From assembly GCA_016858145.1 (NCBI GenBank), contig JAEHOE010000038.1:682001-746000 (forward strand): 64,000 nt of DNA. Direction: 5' to 3'. Origin of the DNA: Edaphochlamys debaryana. Its lineage: Eukaryota > Chlorophyta > Chlorophyceae > Chlamydomonadales. Position 1 is the stretch's first letter, and each line of letters opens with the position of its first letter. Positions 10,688 through 20,824 of the stretch are shown piece after piece. The notes under the pieces are model-generated. The model had not been told where the DNA came from and made no database searches. It saw only the letters and a list, made by a program, of their open reading frames with translations. A program made the position numbers and the translations under genes.

Positions 10688-13600
10688 TCACTGTGCGACC
10701 GGAGCAGTAGCCGCTTGCTGGCGAGCCTGGGCACGTTCATGGGCCTCACGCATAGCAGGGCGGAGATCAGGGGTGAAGTGCGAACCATGCTCCCAAGTGT
10801 TGTGCTCGGTCGAATACCCCTTCCACTGAACAAGGTATTCGGACACAGAGCGTACCTTCGAACCAGGGCCGCGGATCTGACGTACGCGGTAGTCCAGAAT
10901 GCGGTCCACGGTGAACATAGGTTCTTCATCAAGCCAGACGACAGGGCCAGGCTGCGTTGCGGTCGTCCCAGGGGCAGCAACGTAAGGCTTGATGAGGGAA
11001 ACGTGGAAGGTGGGGTGAATGCGCATGGATGAGGGCAGTTCAAGCCGAACAGCATTCTGACCAACCATCTTGATCACGTTGTAAGGGCCAATCCAGCGTG
11101 GCAGCAGCTTGCGGGGACCCTTGGCCAGGCTGCGCAAGTTCTGCTTGCTGAGAAGGACCTTCTGACCGGGGGTAAAGGTTGCAGGGACCTTGTTCCGGTT
11201 ATAGTACGAGGCAGTACTCTGTTGAGCGGCTTCTAGGCAGGTCCTAGCATCAGAGATACGCTCAGCAAAATCTGCTATGTACTGCTTGGCGGCAGGCACC
11301 AAGGATTCCAACTCACGCCAGATCGGAAGGGCGGGGTTGAAGCTGTAGTTCAGAAAGAACAGTGACTTGCGAACGGTGACTTGATCGGTTGACTGCGTTG
11401 TTGATAGCGAACTCAGCGGCCGTCAGATAGGCGTCCCAGGAAGCTTGAGTGCGCGTAGCAAAGTTACGCAGCATAGCACCAATCACAGCGTTGAGGCGCT
11501 CAGTCTGACCGTCGGTCTGTGGGCGGTAAGACGTGGACATGTGCAAGCGCGTTTCAGTCATTTGGCACAGAGCATCCCAAAAGTGACTGCGCCAGAGTTT
11601 ATCACGATCAGCAATGATACTCTTCGGCACGCCGTGCAGTCGTACAACGTTGTCGAAGTACAGCTGAGCAGCATCCTGCGCTTTGTAATTCACGGTGGTT
11701 GGGGCGAGGTGACACATCTTAGTCAGTCGATCGATCAACACCAACAGCGTATCCCACCCCCTCTCCGTGAGCGGCAGGGCCGTGATAAAGTCCATGGAAA
11801 CAGACTCCCAAGGCATGTCGGGGATTGGCAAAGGCTTCAGAAGCCCAGGGGTTTTGCCAGAACGGGGTTTGCTCAGTTGACAGGGCTGGCACTGGGAGAC
11901 GTACAGGGCAACGTCACGAGCTAGGGACGACCACGTAAAGTGTTCACGTACCAGAGCCAGGGTGCGAGCAGTACCCACGTGGCCTGCCAGGATTTCAGAG
12001 TGATAATGGGATATCACGAGGCGTCGCAGTTCAGCATCGTCAGGCATCACGACCAGGTGTCGCTTGCTCGCTGACTCGTACCGAAACCACAAGCCATCCG
12101 ACTTGACCAAGGAGGCCGTGTTAGCCGGAACAGAGAACCAGGGGTCAGCAGCAGTAGCACTCCGGAGGCGCGCAACCAAGTCACCAACCTCAGGCAGCTC
12201 AGCCACAGAAGGCGGGCTTGTAGAGGGAGGCTTTCCAGGAGCGGCAGTAGTCTCGACCGTGGGCACAGGAGCCTGGGGCAAAACCTCAGAGGGCAACGCT
12301 GGAGACACCGGGTTCAGTGGAACAGGGGGAGCAGGCGGCACAGCAGCTTTTGGCGCTTTGTCCTTAGCTGGGGGAAGGGCCCTCTTTGTCCCCTTTGGTC
12401 TTTGACCTACCTGTGGCTCAGCCGCAGCATCAGGAGACTGCGTTGCCTGCCGTTGCTTGGAGCGTGTGGTCACCTGAGCGATCGTCACAGAGCGTTTGCG
12501 CTTGCCAGTGCGAGCAGCAGCAGCCCAGCGGTTCAGCGTCAAGGCAGCCGCACGAGCAACCCGCAGCAACGGATGCCTACTCAGCGCGTCAGCAATATTC
12601 TCCGAGCCTTTCAGGTGCTCCCAGGAGAAGTTGAAGCGCGCCAAGAACTCCATCCACCGTGCTTGGCGGCGTGAGAGAGTCGGCACCCCCTGCAAAAAGG
12701 TGTTAGGAGCGTGGTCAGTTTTAACCGTGAACTCCAAACCTTCCACATAACAGCGCCACTCCTGCAGTGCGCGAACTACTGCGAGGAGCTCTTGCTCGCC
12801 AGTAGTATAGCCACGCTCTGCGGGGGTGAATTTCTGCGAGGTGTAAGCGACAGGCCGCCCGTCCTGCAGAAGCACGGCACCAATACCGTAGAGGGACGCG
12901 TCCGTGACAACCTCAATGCGGTACGGCAGTGCAGGGTCCGGAAACGCAAGTACGACATCACCGGTTACGGCGCTCTTCAGAGCCTCGAAAGCTGCATGGC
13001 ACTCAGGGGGCCAGTCCTTCGGGTGTTTGAAGGCACCTGCGCGTGTCATATTAGTCAGGGGCGCGGCCAGGGCCGAGTAACTCCTGATAAACCGACGGAA
13101 GTAATTGGTGAGACCCAAAAACGACCGCAGATCTTGCAAAGATTCCGGAGGGGGCCAGTCCCTAACAGACGAGATCTTACGGGGATCCATCCGTATGCCG
13201 TCTTCAGAGATGAGATGGCCCAGGTACTCACATGTTGTTTGGGCCCAACTGCACTTACTGGCCTTGGCACGGAGCTGATGCTCACGTAGTAGCGACAGCG
13301 CCTCGCGGACATGAGCCAGGTGCTCGTCCCAAGTCTTGCTGTAGATCAGCACGTTGCTGGCAGTAAGGCAGGTGAAGGGCCAAAGGGGGGAGTGTGAGTA
13401 ATTGAGTGGCGGGGGAGGAGCAACGCTGATCAGGCGAGCCCAAAGCCAACTCACTCCAGGTACACGACCATGAACCCCTTCTTAATGCAACGACCAAAGA
13501 GGTTGGCCATGCATTCGGAGAAGGTGCCTACAAAGCGACGCACGTAGCAGGGTTACGCATTGGGAGGTAGGGGTACCCACCAACCAATACGGCCTTACTT

Positions 13601-15567
13601 GGAGCATTAGTCAGACCAAAGCTGAGTACGGTAAACTCGTAATGTCCAAACGGCGTGCTGAAGGCAGTTTTAGGAATATCGGATTCCTGGATACGGATCT
13701 GGTTGTACCCCTGTAGAGAGAGAGCAGAACTGGATGTGGTGCCGGCAACGTACGGCAGTCCCCAAGCAGTGCCACTAAATCTCTACCTGCTGCAAGTCGA
13801 TGCTGGAGAAGTAACGCGCGCCGCGCAGCTTATCCAGAAGATCATCGATGCGTGGTAAGGGGTAGCGGTTCTTGACTGTGCGAGCGTTGAGCCCTACACA
13901 AGGCAAGGACCGAAGGTGGGTCAGCGCGCCCTAAGCTGAGGGGCACCAGGCAGGGGCCAGCTGCCTGGGCAAACAGGGGCGCTGAGCTAACCTAAACTAA
14001 AGCAAAAGGAGGTAAAGAAGCGGCAAGGCGTTCCCATACCTCGATAATCAATCACCATGCGCAGGGTCCCGTCCTTCTTGCCCACGAAGAGGATGGGGGC
14101 GCACCAAGGCGAGGATGAAGGTCGTATCATGCCCTTGGCCAGCAGGTCCGTGACTTGACGCTTGACCTCCTCCAGCTCAAGGGGGGACAACCGATAGGGC
14201 CGTTTAGCAACGGGCGTTGAGTCAGGCAGCATAGGGATAACGTGTGTCATGGGGCGAACGGGGGGCAGCTCCGTTATAGGCGCAAACACGTCTTGATACT
14301 CGTCCAGCAGAGTCTGTACGGCAGGATCCGCATCAGGGGTGTCAGAGGAAGCAAGAGAAGCGTTGAGTGCCGCACGAGGGCGTACCAACAGGGCATGAGC
14401 ACCCTTGCGCAACAGGCGCGCAGCCTCTTTGCGACCTATGCTTGCCGGTTCAGCGCGTGCACAGATTGCAGCGGTGGCAAAGTTGACCTCAGCTACTGAA
14501 GCGTCAGCCTCTCCCTCCCCCTCAGGCAGAGGTGCGGGGACAAAAGGCACATGGCACGTCTGAGTGCCCCTACGCAACAGCAGGTCATTGCGGCCCATAC
14601 GCACCTCAGCCAGCAGAGAGCGTAGAGTACCAGAGCCCAGGACCAAAGACACAGGGTCGAGGAGTCCTGAAAGCACAAAGGGCCGGATGGTCAAGTGCAT
14701 GGAACCAATAGAGACGCGCAAGCAGGTGCGGCCTTTGATTGCTTGCGTACCCCCATCAGCAAGGGTGACCCGGGTAACTGCAGAGCGGTCTAGGCGCAAC
14801 CCCAACAGCTTGACCAACTCAGCGGATATGAAGTCATGACTGGCGCCAGTGTCCACCAGGGACAGAATCCGTTGGCGTACAGCACGAACTTCAATGACAG
14901 GAAGCCCATGTCCTGCGTCGGAGGCAGCAGCTTGGAGCAGGGACACACGGGGTTTGCGGTCAGAGTGTGTGACAGGGGCGGGGGCGTGGAACCAGACCTC
15001 GGCAGCATCAGAGCTAGCAGGCAGAGGTAGCACCCGACCCGTCTCACTCATCCCGCTGAACAGAGAGGTGCCCGCAGCGAAGCAAACCACCCGTTCCATA
15101 CCAGACAGAAGGGAGGTAGCTTGCACACGCTTGGCGGTGTAGGCGGGCAGGAGTAGAGCGAGGGAGGTCTCAGGTCTTGAGTCTCGAAAGCGACGGTAGA
15201 CTTGAAGGCCAGCCTGCATCTCGGAAAAGGTTAGGGGTGCAAACCAGACCGTGCGCCCACCCAGAGACGCAGAGGAAAGGGGGCAACAACGCAGCCATTC
15301 GACGTTACAGGCAGCCGAAAACCCAGCCCTCACAGCGCTAAGATCAAAATCAAAGCGCTTGCCAATCTTGTCTTGAATGTCCGCAAAATGCTCAGGCCTG
15401 ATAGCACGGCAAGGGCGCCACACAATCTTAGAACCAGCAGCAACAGGAGCATCAGCAGCAGCAGACAAGGCACACGGCCTTTCCTTCACAGCCTGATTGC
15501 CTTCAGACGGCAGAGACAGAGACACACACCCAGGAGAACGCACCCCCTCATTGCCCTGGGCAGCCCC
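10688..15567 (-). CDS. pol: Gypsy pol: protease, RT, RNase H, integrase, chromodomain (with introns and lesions)
   Basis: The frame follows directly after the gag UAG. The protease motif DTGAS lies at about 14853-14839. RT exons are about 15567-14040, 13893-13787, 13710-13599, 13527-13455 and then from 13356. The four introns (146, 76, 71 and 98 nt) have GT-AG ends, and joining them restores RT blocks such as [29 protein letters not shown] and FGLTNAP. The polymerase box reads YLDN instead of YxDD. RNase H, a Pro/Ala-rich linker and integrase (HHCC zinc finger, then the catalytic D, D and E) follow to 11313. A one-base shift near 11387 puts the GPY-type integrase tail and the chromodomain (VDRILDY to [16 protein letters not shown]) in another frame ending at 10688. 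Confidence 0.85.
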
Positions 15568-16947
15568 CTACTTGGGGCAGGAGGACCCGCACTTGAAGCA
15601 CTGGCCGTGCCCCTTGTGAGTCAGGTACACCTTACGGGTGCAGTTGAACGAGTCCATGTGCTCGTTCAGGTCCTTGCCGGCGTGCACCGCCTGGTCGATC
15701 AGGGTCTTGGCGCGGGCCGGGCCCACCGGGGGCAGGGAGGGGCCAGCGCCGTCGTTGACCTTGAACTTGCGGGCCGGCTTGGCGGCAGCGGCCAGCTTGA
15801 TCTTCTTCTTGGGGGGCTCGGAGCCCTTGGCCTGCAGGGAGGCAAGGCGGGCAGCGGCAACACGAGCAGACACAGCGTCTTTAGCAGCGTGCAGCCTCCG
15901 CTCTTCAGCTAAGACGTGAGTGCACAGAGCATCGTAGGTCTTGAAGCTGTGGCCTTGAAGATCTGTTTGGCAGGCAGGGCCAAGGGTGGGGTCAGATACC
16001 AAGCCCGACTGGAACCAGAAGATCTTTTCGGATTCAGTCATGTCAGCGATGTTTGAGCAGATGGCCTCTAGGCGCGACTGGTAGGACGCTACAGAGTCCT
16101 TGCCCGCACCCCGCCACTCGTAACGCTTCTGAAGCAGCCGCGTGCACGCCTCATCAGCTTTGGGACGGACGGTGGGAGCCCAGCGTGCCCTAATGGCATC
16201 TAGGATTTCAGCAGATGTGTGCGACTCACGCGCAGCGGACCAGTCGTCAAACCAGGATTTGACTTTGCCCTTCATGGCGGACCAGATCACGAGGCATCGG
16301 GCCTCATCTGAGCCCCCATGAGCGGACACCCGGAAGTAAGCAGCTAGCTCGCGCAGGAACCCTTGCACCCGGCCCGGAATGGCAGGTGCTGACACCTTCT
16401 CCAGATCGAGAATGGGTAGGGGCAGCGAGGACTTCTGCTTACTCACCGACGCGATGGGAGTGTGGCCAGCGGAGCCGCTGGGGCCAGCGCCACCCTCGGG
16501 GTTGTGCAGGTCTGCAGGCCGGTCAGGGATAGGGCCAGCAGAAGGGGCGTTAGCAGCAGGCGGAACAGGGACCGGCTGCGCAATGCCAACAGGAGCAAGG
16601 GCAGGCATGGCACCAGGCAGGGACAGGAGCCAGGACCAGGGCCATGGAAGCGCCTGCGTTGGGGAACCGGGAGGAGGGGCCCCAACAAAGGGAAACGGAG
16701 GCCAGCCAACAGGGAAGGCTGGGGGGTTAGCAGAGGCCACAGGAGGCACAGCGCCCGCAGACTGAGGGGCCACAGGAGGCTGGGCAGTCACAGGGGCGGT
16801 TTGCGCAGCGGTGGAAGGCTGAGCAGCAGCGACATCGGCGGCAGGGTCTGCAGCGGCACCCGCGGTGTCGAGTACGCGCGGAGCCGACAGCTTAACTGCA
16901 CCCACGCGCCGACGGCGCTTCTTCTTCCCGCTATATGTGCGCAACAT
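15568..16947 (-). CDS. gag: Gypsy gag polyprotein
   Basis: 459 codons from the ATG at 16947, which overlaps the stop of the upstream small ORF as TGATG. The N-terminus is basic (KKKRRRR) and is followed by a long Pro/Ala-rich stretch. The retrotransposon-gag fold lies in the second half (FLRELAAYFRVSAHGG, WFDDW, YEWRGAGKDSVASYQSRLE). The end carries a shortened, atypical zinc-knuckle-like run, CFKC then SSC, just before the UAG at 15568-15570. Gag forms the particle that packages the element RNA. Pol continues in the same frame after the UAG. Confidence 0.85.
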   Translation of the reverse strand: MLRTYSGKKKRRRRVGAVKLSAPRVLDTAGAAADPAADVAAAQPSTAAQTAPVTAQPPVAPQSAGAVPPVASANPPAFPVGWPPFPFVGAPPPGSPTQALPWPWSWLLSLPGAMPALAPVGIAQPVPVPPAANAPSAGPIPDRPADLHNPEGGAGPSGSAGHTPIASVSKQKSSLPLPILDLEKVSAPAIPGRVQGFLRELAAYFRVSAHGGSDEARCLVIWSAMKGKVKSWFDDWSAARESHTSAEILDAIRARWAPTVRPKADEACTRLLQKRYEWRGAGKDSVASYQSRLEAICSNIADMTESEKIFWFQSGLVSDPTLGPACQTDLQGHSFKTYDALCTHVLAEERRLHAAKDAVSARVAAARLASLQAKGSEPPKKKIKLAAAAKPARKFKVNDGAGPSLPPVGPARAKTLIDQAVHAGKDLNEHMDSFNCTRKVYLTHKGHGQCFKCGSSCPK

Positions 16948-17438
16948 CACTTACTGAGGTCGTGCAGCACCGCGGTCAGCGCGATGCCGACCTGAATCAG
17001 CGCGATGTTGGTCTCCGGGGTGTTCTCCGACACGAACTGCAGGGCCGTGCACAGTTCCAGCGCGACCTTCACGTTCGCGGGGGTGACCACCAGGCCGAAC
17101 TTCACCAGCTGGGCAATGGTGGCCGTGGGGCGGGCGATGGTCACGGCGCGGTTGGCCGGGTCGTTCTCGACCTCGCCTGGACCAGCACGAGCACAGCACA
17201 GAGACCGTCAGTATCGTTCCAGGGAACAATAGAGCAGAATTGAGCCGCGACAGGTTGCGTCGGGGCTCAGGTGCTAGGGAATCAACTAAGGATGGGGAAG
17301 AGTGCAGTTCGTCAGGTTGAACTGCAGGTACTAGGCTAAGGCAGACTAGAAGGAGATACCGTTATCGCCGGTGTCAACCTCCTCAGAGGGAAGCTCCTCG
17401 CTGTCGCCCAGGCCGTGCTCCATATCCTCAGCCGACAT
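16947..17438 (-). CDS. Small spliced ORF upstream of gag (ORF0)
   Basis: Proposed two-exon ORF of 102 codons: exon 17438-17360 (ATG in a GAAAATGTC context, acidic peptide MSAEDMEHGLG...) and exon 17176-16947. The 183-nt intron has a GTATCT donor and a CCAG acceptor, and the join keeps frame (79 + 230 nt). The second exon encodes an amphipathic segment rich in Val, Ala and Leu (TIAQLVKFGLVVTPANVKV) ending HDLSK. Its TGA overlaps the gag ATG, which would suit stop-restart translation. A strong donor (CTCA then GTAAGT) also sits at its very end. The family is unknown to me, and the first exon alone would stop soon without splicing. Confidence 0.55.
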
Positions 17439-17490
17439 TTTCGGGGTAATGCAGCGGAAGGGTTTTGGATAAGCAATTAGGAGCCGTAAT

Positions 17491-17503
17491 GGTCCCGCTA
17501 CCA
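17491..17503 (-). other. Primer binding site of gypsy element
   Basis: On the - strand the bases 3 nt after the 5' LTR read TGGTAGCGGGACC. This would pair with a tRNA 3' end ...GGTCCCGCTACCA. A U before ACCA, pairing with A1, is a hallmark of initiator tRNA-Met, the usual primer for gypsy elements. The tRNA identity is inferred, as no such tRNA gene is in the window. Confidence 0.6.
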
Positions 17504-17506
17504 ACT

Positions 17507-17900
17507 TGTAGTGAGGAAGTCACTTATGTATTTGGGGGCAGGTAAATCCGCCGTGTTGGAGCCGAAGCTCAGACAGGTTAAGTATGGCCAAGCAGAGACA
17601 GTGTGCAGTGCAGTCGACCGGCCGAGCAGCCCAGGCTGTCTCGGAGCGGTGCAGTGCCGGATGGCCGAGCCCAGAGGCCTGGACGACGGTACAGTAGAGT
17701 GCAGCCACAGGCATGCGTCACAGGACCTACGTAACACCCAAGTGTTACGCTGCACCAGTGTGCAACCCCAGGGATAAACCCAGAGAGTATCAGAGCAACT
17801 CTCACGGAACTGGGCTCAGGCCAGCCGTATAACGGTTAACGGAACAGGTGCAGTCGGGTACAGGAGGGCACGCCGGGGTTCAGACCCGCGTGGCACGACA
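17507..17900 (-). repeat. 5' LTR of gypsy element
   Basis: A 394-bp direct repeat of 10258-10651, ending at the second CCCCG target copy. In element orientation it is the promoter-bearing LTR. No substitution relative to the other LTR was noticed by eye. Confidence 0.95.
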
Positions 17901-17905
17901 CCCCG

Positions 17906-18214
17906 CCTCCCGCCGACAAATGTATTCCGCGCCTGTGTCCCACAGGCAGTCCCATTGCTATTACGGCCTGGCGGCGTCCGAGCGGGCGCGACGGGAGGCC
18001 AATCGGATAGCCTGCTTGCCGACGGCCTCCGCCTTTCTCTCTGGCTGTGACGGCGCGCTGTGTCCATTGCTCTACACCGCCGCGCGCTGTTCCGCCCCAT
18101 CCAGGTACGAGCTTTCAGGACCTGTTGCTTTCAACCGGACGGTACACCTTTATGCCCTCGCGTACTCATATACTCCATGCTCCCTGCTGCGAATCCTCTC
18201 CAGGTCAGGGCGAA
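17906..18214. other. Leader of BTB copy 3
   Basis: Sequence to the right of the gypsy insertion. A donor near 18105 (CCAG then GTACGAG) and an acceptor at about 18203 (CTCTCCAG) would remove a 99-nt intron ending 11 nt before the ATG, matching the 5'-UTR introns proposed for the other copies. Confidence 0.4.
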
Positions 18215-19735
18215 ATGGCCCTCGCCTGCCGCCCGGTGTGGCTCCGCAAGATGGCACGCGGCTTGGTGGTCCGCCCCCGGCCCGGCGGCGGCCCTGATCA
18301 AGTGCTCTTCTTTACGGGTCCGGGGCCCGTGTACGAGCTAGAGTGCGGAGCCGCCGGTGAGGACTGCGCACTGGGGCCGCAGCTGGCGTCGGTGGGCGAC
18401 GGTGGCGGACAGCCCGCCTACGACCCCACCTCCGACGCATCCCTGTTTCCGCGCTCAACCTTCACGATCAGCAAGCTCGACGCCAGCAACCAGGTCACCG
18501 ACGTCGCGGGGTCTCTTTATGGCCTCAGAGACGGAAGGGGCGCTGGAGCAGGCTTCCGCGTCATCACCTCCCTCGCCGCGGACGGCCGCGGCGGTGTGTG
18601 GGTGGCGGACTGTGATCGCATCCGGCGCCTGGACACCCGCAGCGGGGAGGTGACCACGCTGGCAGGGGTGCAGGCAACCAGAGGCAGCTGGGGCAGCCTC
18701 ACGTGTCACCCCGCCGCCGACGGCACGCTGTGGGCGACAACGGCAAGGGCCGTGTGCCGTGTGCGCACTGCGGACAATATCGAGGGCAGGATGGAGCTGG
18801 TGGCGGGGCACTGGGCGGAGGAGGGCAGCCTCGACGGCAGCGGCAGGGCGGCTCGTTTCGATTGCATCAACGCTGTTCTGCCGGTGTCGGGCGGCCGCCT
18901 GCTGATCGCCAACGGCGCCGACCTCCGCTGCATGGACGCTGGCGGCGCCGTCACCACCCTGCTGCGGGGCTGCTTTCGTGGTGTGGGCGTTGATCAGATG
19001 GCTGTCCTGCCTAGTGGAGACGTGGGGGTAGTGACGAGGGCCTGCACCTTCACAATAATCAGTGGCGGGGACTTCGCGCCACAGGCGCAGCAGCCACCGC
19101 CTGCGGCTCAACAGCAGGAGCTGCAACCCTCCACGGACCGCCTGCTGAGCCTGCTGGCGCCTCCGGGTGAGGGGGACGCTGGTGGCAGCGGTGGCAGCGC
19201 TCCTTCCGCCCCCTCAGGGTCCTTGACAGTGCGGGTGGGGGACCGGGCCTTCCCCGTTCAGCGCTCCGTCCTGGCGGCCGGCTCGGAGTACTTTGCCCGG
19301 CTGCTGGCCCCCGGCGGAGGCTTCGCGGAGAGCGGCGGGGCGGAGGTGTCCCTGCCCGACGCAGACCTGGCCGCCTTCGTTCACCTGCTGTCGTACATGT
19401 ACGGCACCTCTCTCGGGCTGTCAGGAGCCTCATCTCCGCTGCTATCGGTGCCGCCTGAGCTGCTGCGCCCCACCGCGGCTTTGGCGGGGCGGCTGCTGAT
19501 GGGCGGTGCGGTGGCGGTGCTGACGGAGCGGCTGGCGGCGGCCGCCACGCCCGCCAGCGTGCTGTCCGACCTGGCGTGGGCGGACGCTCACGGCCTGACG
19601 GATCTGGTGGAGCGGCTGACGGCTTATGCGGTCCGCAAGCGCAAGGCTGTGGAGCTGGATGGGTTGGAGGAGTTCACTGAGCGCTGCCCGCAGCAGGCAG
19701 CCAAGCTGCTGAGGGCCTCGCTGCACGACCAGTGA
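18215..19735 (+). CDS. Beta-propeller + BTB/POZ domain protein, copy 3
   Basis: An intact single-exon frame of 506 codons from the conserved ATG at 18215. The first 290 residues or so carry the propeller-like repeats (GGVWVADCDRIRRLD, GGRLLIANGADLRCMD). A Gln/Pro-rich and Gly/Ser-rich linker precedes the BTB domain (LTVRVGDRAFPVQRSVLAAG, then SEYFARLL). The C-terminal helices are nearly identical to copy 1. The linker is longer than in copies 1 and 2. The gene is convergent with the MAP10-like gene, and this arrangement is what was duplicated to 6.0-9.5 kb. A role as a CUL3-type adaptor is inferred from the family. Confidence 0.8.
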   Translation: MALACRPVWLRKMARGLVVRPRPGGGPDQVLFFTGPGPVYELECGAAGEDCALGPQLASVGDGGGQPAYDPTSDASLFPRSTFTISKLDASNQVTDVAGSLYGLRDGRGAGAGFRVITSLAADGRGGVWVADCDRIRRLDTRSGEVTTLAGVQATRGSWGSLTCHPAADGTLWATTARAVCRVRTADNIEGRMELVAGHWAEEGSLDGSGRAARFDCINAVLPVSGGRLLIANGADLRCMDAGGAVTTLLRGCFRGVGVDQMAVLPSGDVGVVTRACTFTIISGGDFAPQAQQPPPAAQQQELQPSTDRLLSLLAPPGEGDAGGSGGSAPSAPSGSLTVRVGDRAFPVQRSVLAAGSEYFARLLAPGGGFAESGGAEVSLPDADLAAFVHLLSYMYGTSLGLSGASSPLLSVPPELLRPTAALAGRLLMGGAVAVLTERLAAAATPASVLSDLAWADAHGLTDLVERLTAYAVRKRKAVELDGLEEFTERCPQQAAKLLRASLHDQ

Positions 19736-20824
19736 AGCGGGCAAGCCAGCTCGGGCACAGGCCTAGCGAGCAATGGCGACGACAGCGCGGTAGGGGGGGG
19801 GGGGTTGAGGGGAGAGCGCAGTCGTGAGTGTTGAGTCACAGGCTGCTTCATCGTTGGACAGGGATGTGGGACCGTGGCGTGCCCTGCATGCAGGGGAATT
19901 GAATGCCGGGTGCCGCCCGGTGAGGCAAGGCGAGGCTAGCTCTGCGCGAGAGCACAGTGCCAAGTTTGGGGGACCGCTTTATGCAGGAGCGTACTGGAGC
20001 ACGTGCCAGACAGACAGACAGATGTTACAGGTGTTGACCCAACCCGCACGCTCCGTTAGGGCCAAAGATGGAGTCTGGGGCGCTCGCCTCTCGTAGCGGG
20101 CCTTAGCGCTGCTGAGGTGTGGAGCAGCGTGACGGGTGGTATCTGGCAAGCAGTTTGGTGAGTGTGAGGACGATGTACCACAACTTAGATGTACCACTAC
20201 AGCAAGGTGTGGGGGGTCCTACGTGTATTTCGTCAGTGCATCTTGCACGAAAGAGCTGGGTTATTCAGGAGGGGAGGGGGGGAGGGAGGGCGGTGGGCGG
20301 GCGTGTCCTGCAACATTTTAGTGTTGACCAGCCAAGCTCCCCGCTGCGCCTATCAAGACGCTCGTGGCTTTGTTTGGGCTTAGTCCGTGGCTAACGTTGC
20401 GTACTAGGGGTTGCTGGGGCCTTGTCTCTTTGGCAGTCCTCCAAGTTGAATGCTGGTGGGGTAAGTGCACGAGGCTCTATGCTGAGTGGGCCGTTCTGTC
20501 CTTGCTGCCGGCCTGAAGGGCGTTTCCGCCAGTCGGACGCGTTGGAACTCTGGACTTCTTGCAAGGGGGCCACAACACATGCAGGCACACACCCGCCAGT
20601 CCCCGCCTTCCCCTGTCCCTCGTGCACATCGAACAGCCCATACGTCCTTGCCCTTCTACTCCCTCATTCATTGTCAGCGCTTTCTGCCTATCAGTTGCTT
20701 CATGGCTCGTGCGTTGCCAACTCATTCGTCTGCCCGTAGCGGTCCTAAGCTCCTAACCGCCTGTGTGCCTCCGCGGCAAAATCCAGCAGCGGCCGGTTCC
20801 ACTACGCTCTCACGCTCAGTACTG
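19736..20824. other. Convergent 3' region
   Basis: No gene. This is the spacer between BTB copy 3 and the MAP10-like gene, presumably both 3' UTRs. A poly-G run lies at about 19794. The right part (from about 20470) is duplicated at 8510-8937. Confidence 0.5.

Larger units (their letters stand above)
10253..17905 (-). mobile_element. Complete Ty3/gypsy chromovirus-type LTR retrotransposon
   Basis: The element spans 10258-17900 (7643 bp) between 5-bp target duplications CCCCG (10253-10257 and 17901-17905). Both LTRs are 394 bp, begin TG and end CA on either strand, and look identical base for base. Coding runs on the - strand: a small spliced ORF (17438-16947), gag (16947-15568), then pol with protease, reverse transcriptase, RNase H, integrase and a C-terminal chromodomain. 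The order PR-RT-RH-IN places it in Ty3/gypsy, and the integrase-linked chromodomain in chromoviruses. Apparent identity of the LTRs implies very recent insertion. The reverse-transcriptase region is broken by four GT-AG introns, and several coding lesions are present. Confidence 0.92.
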
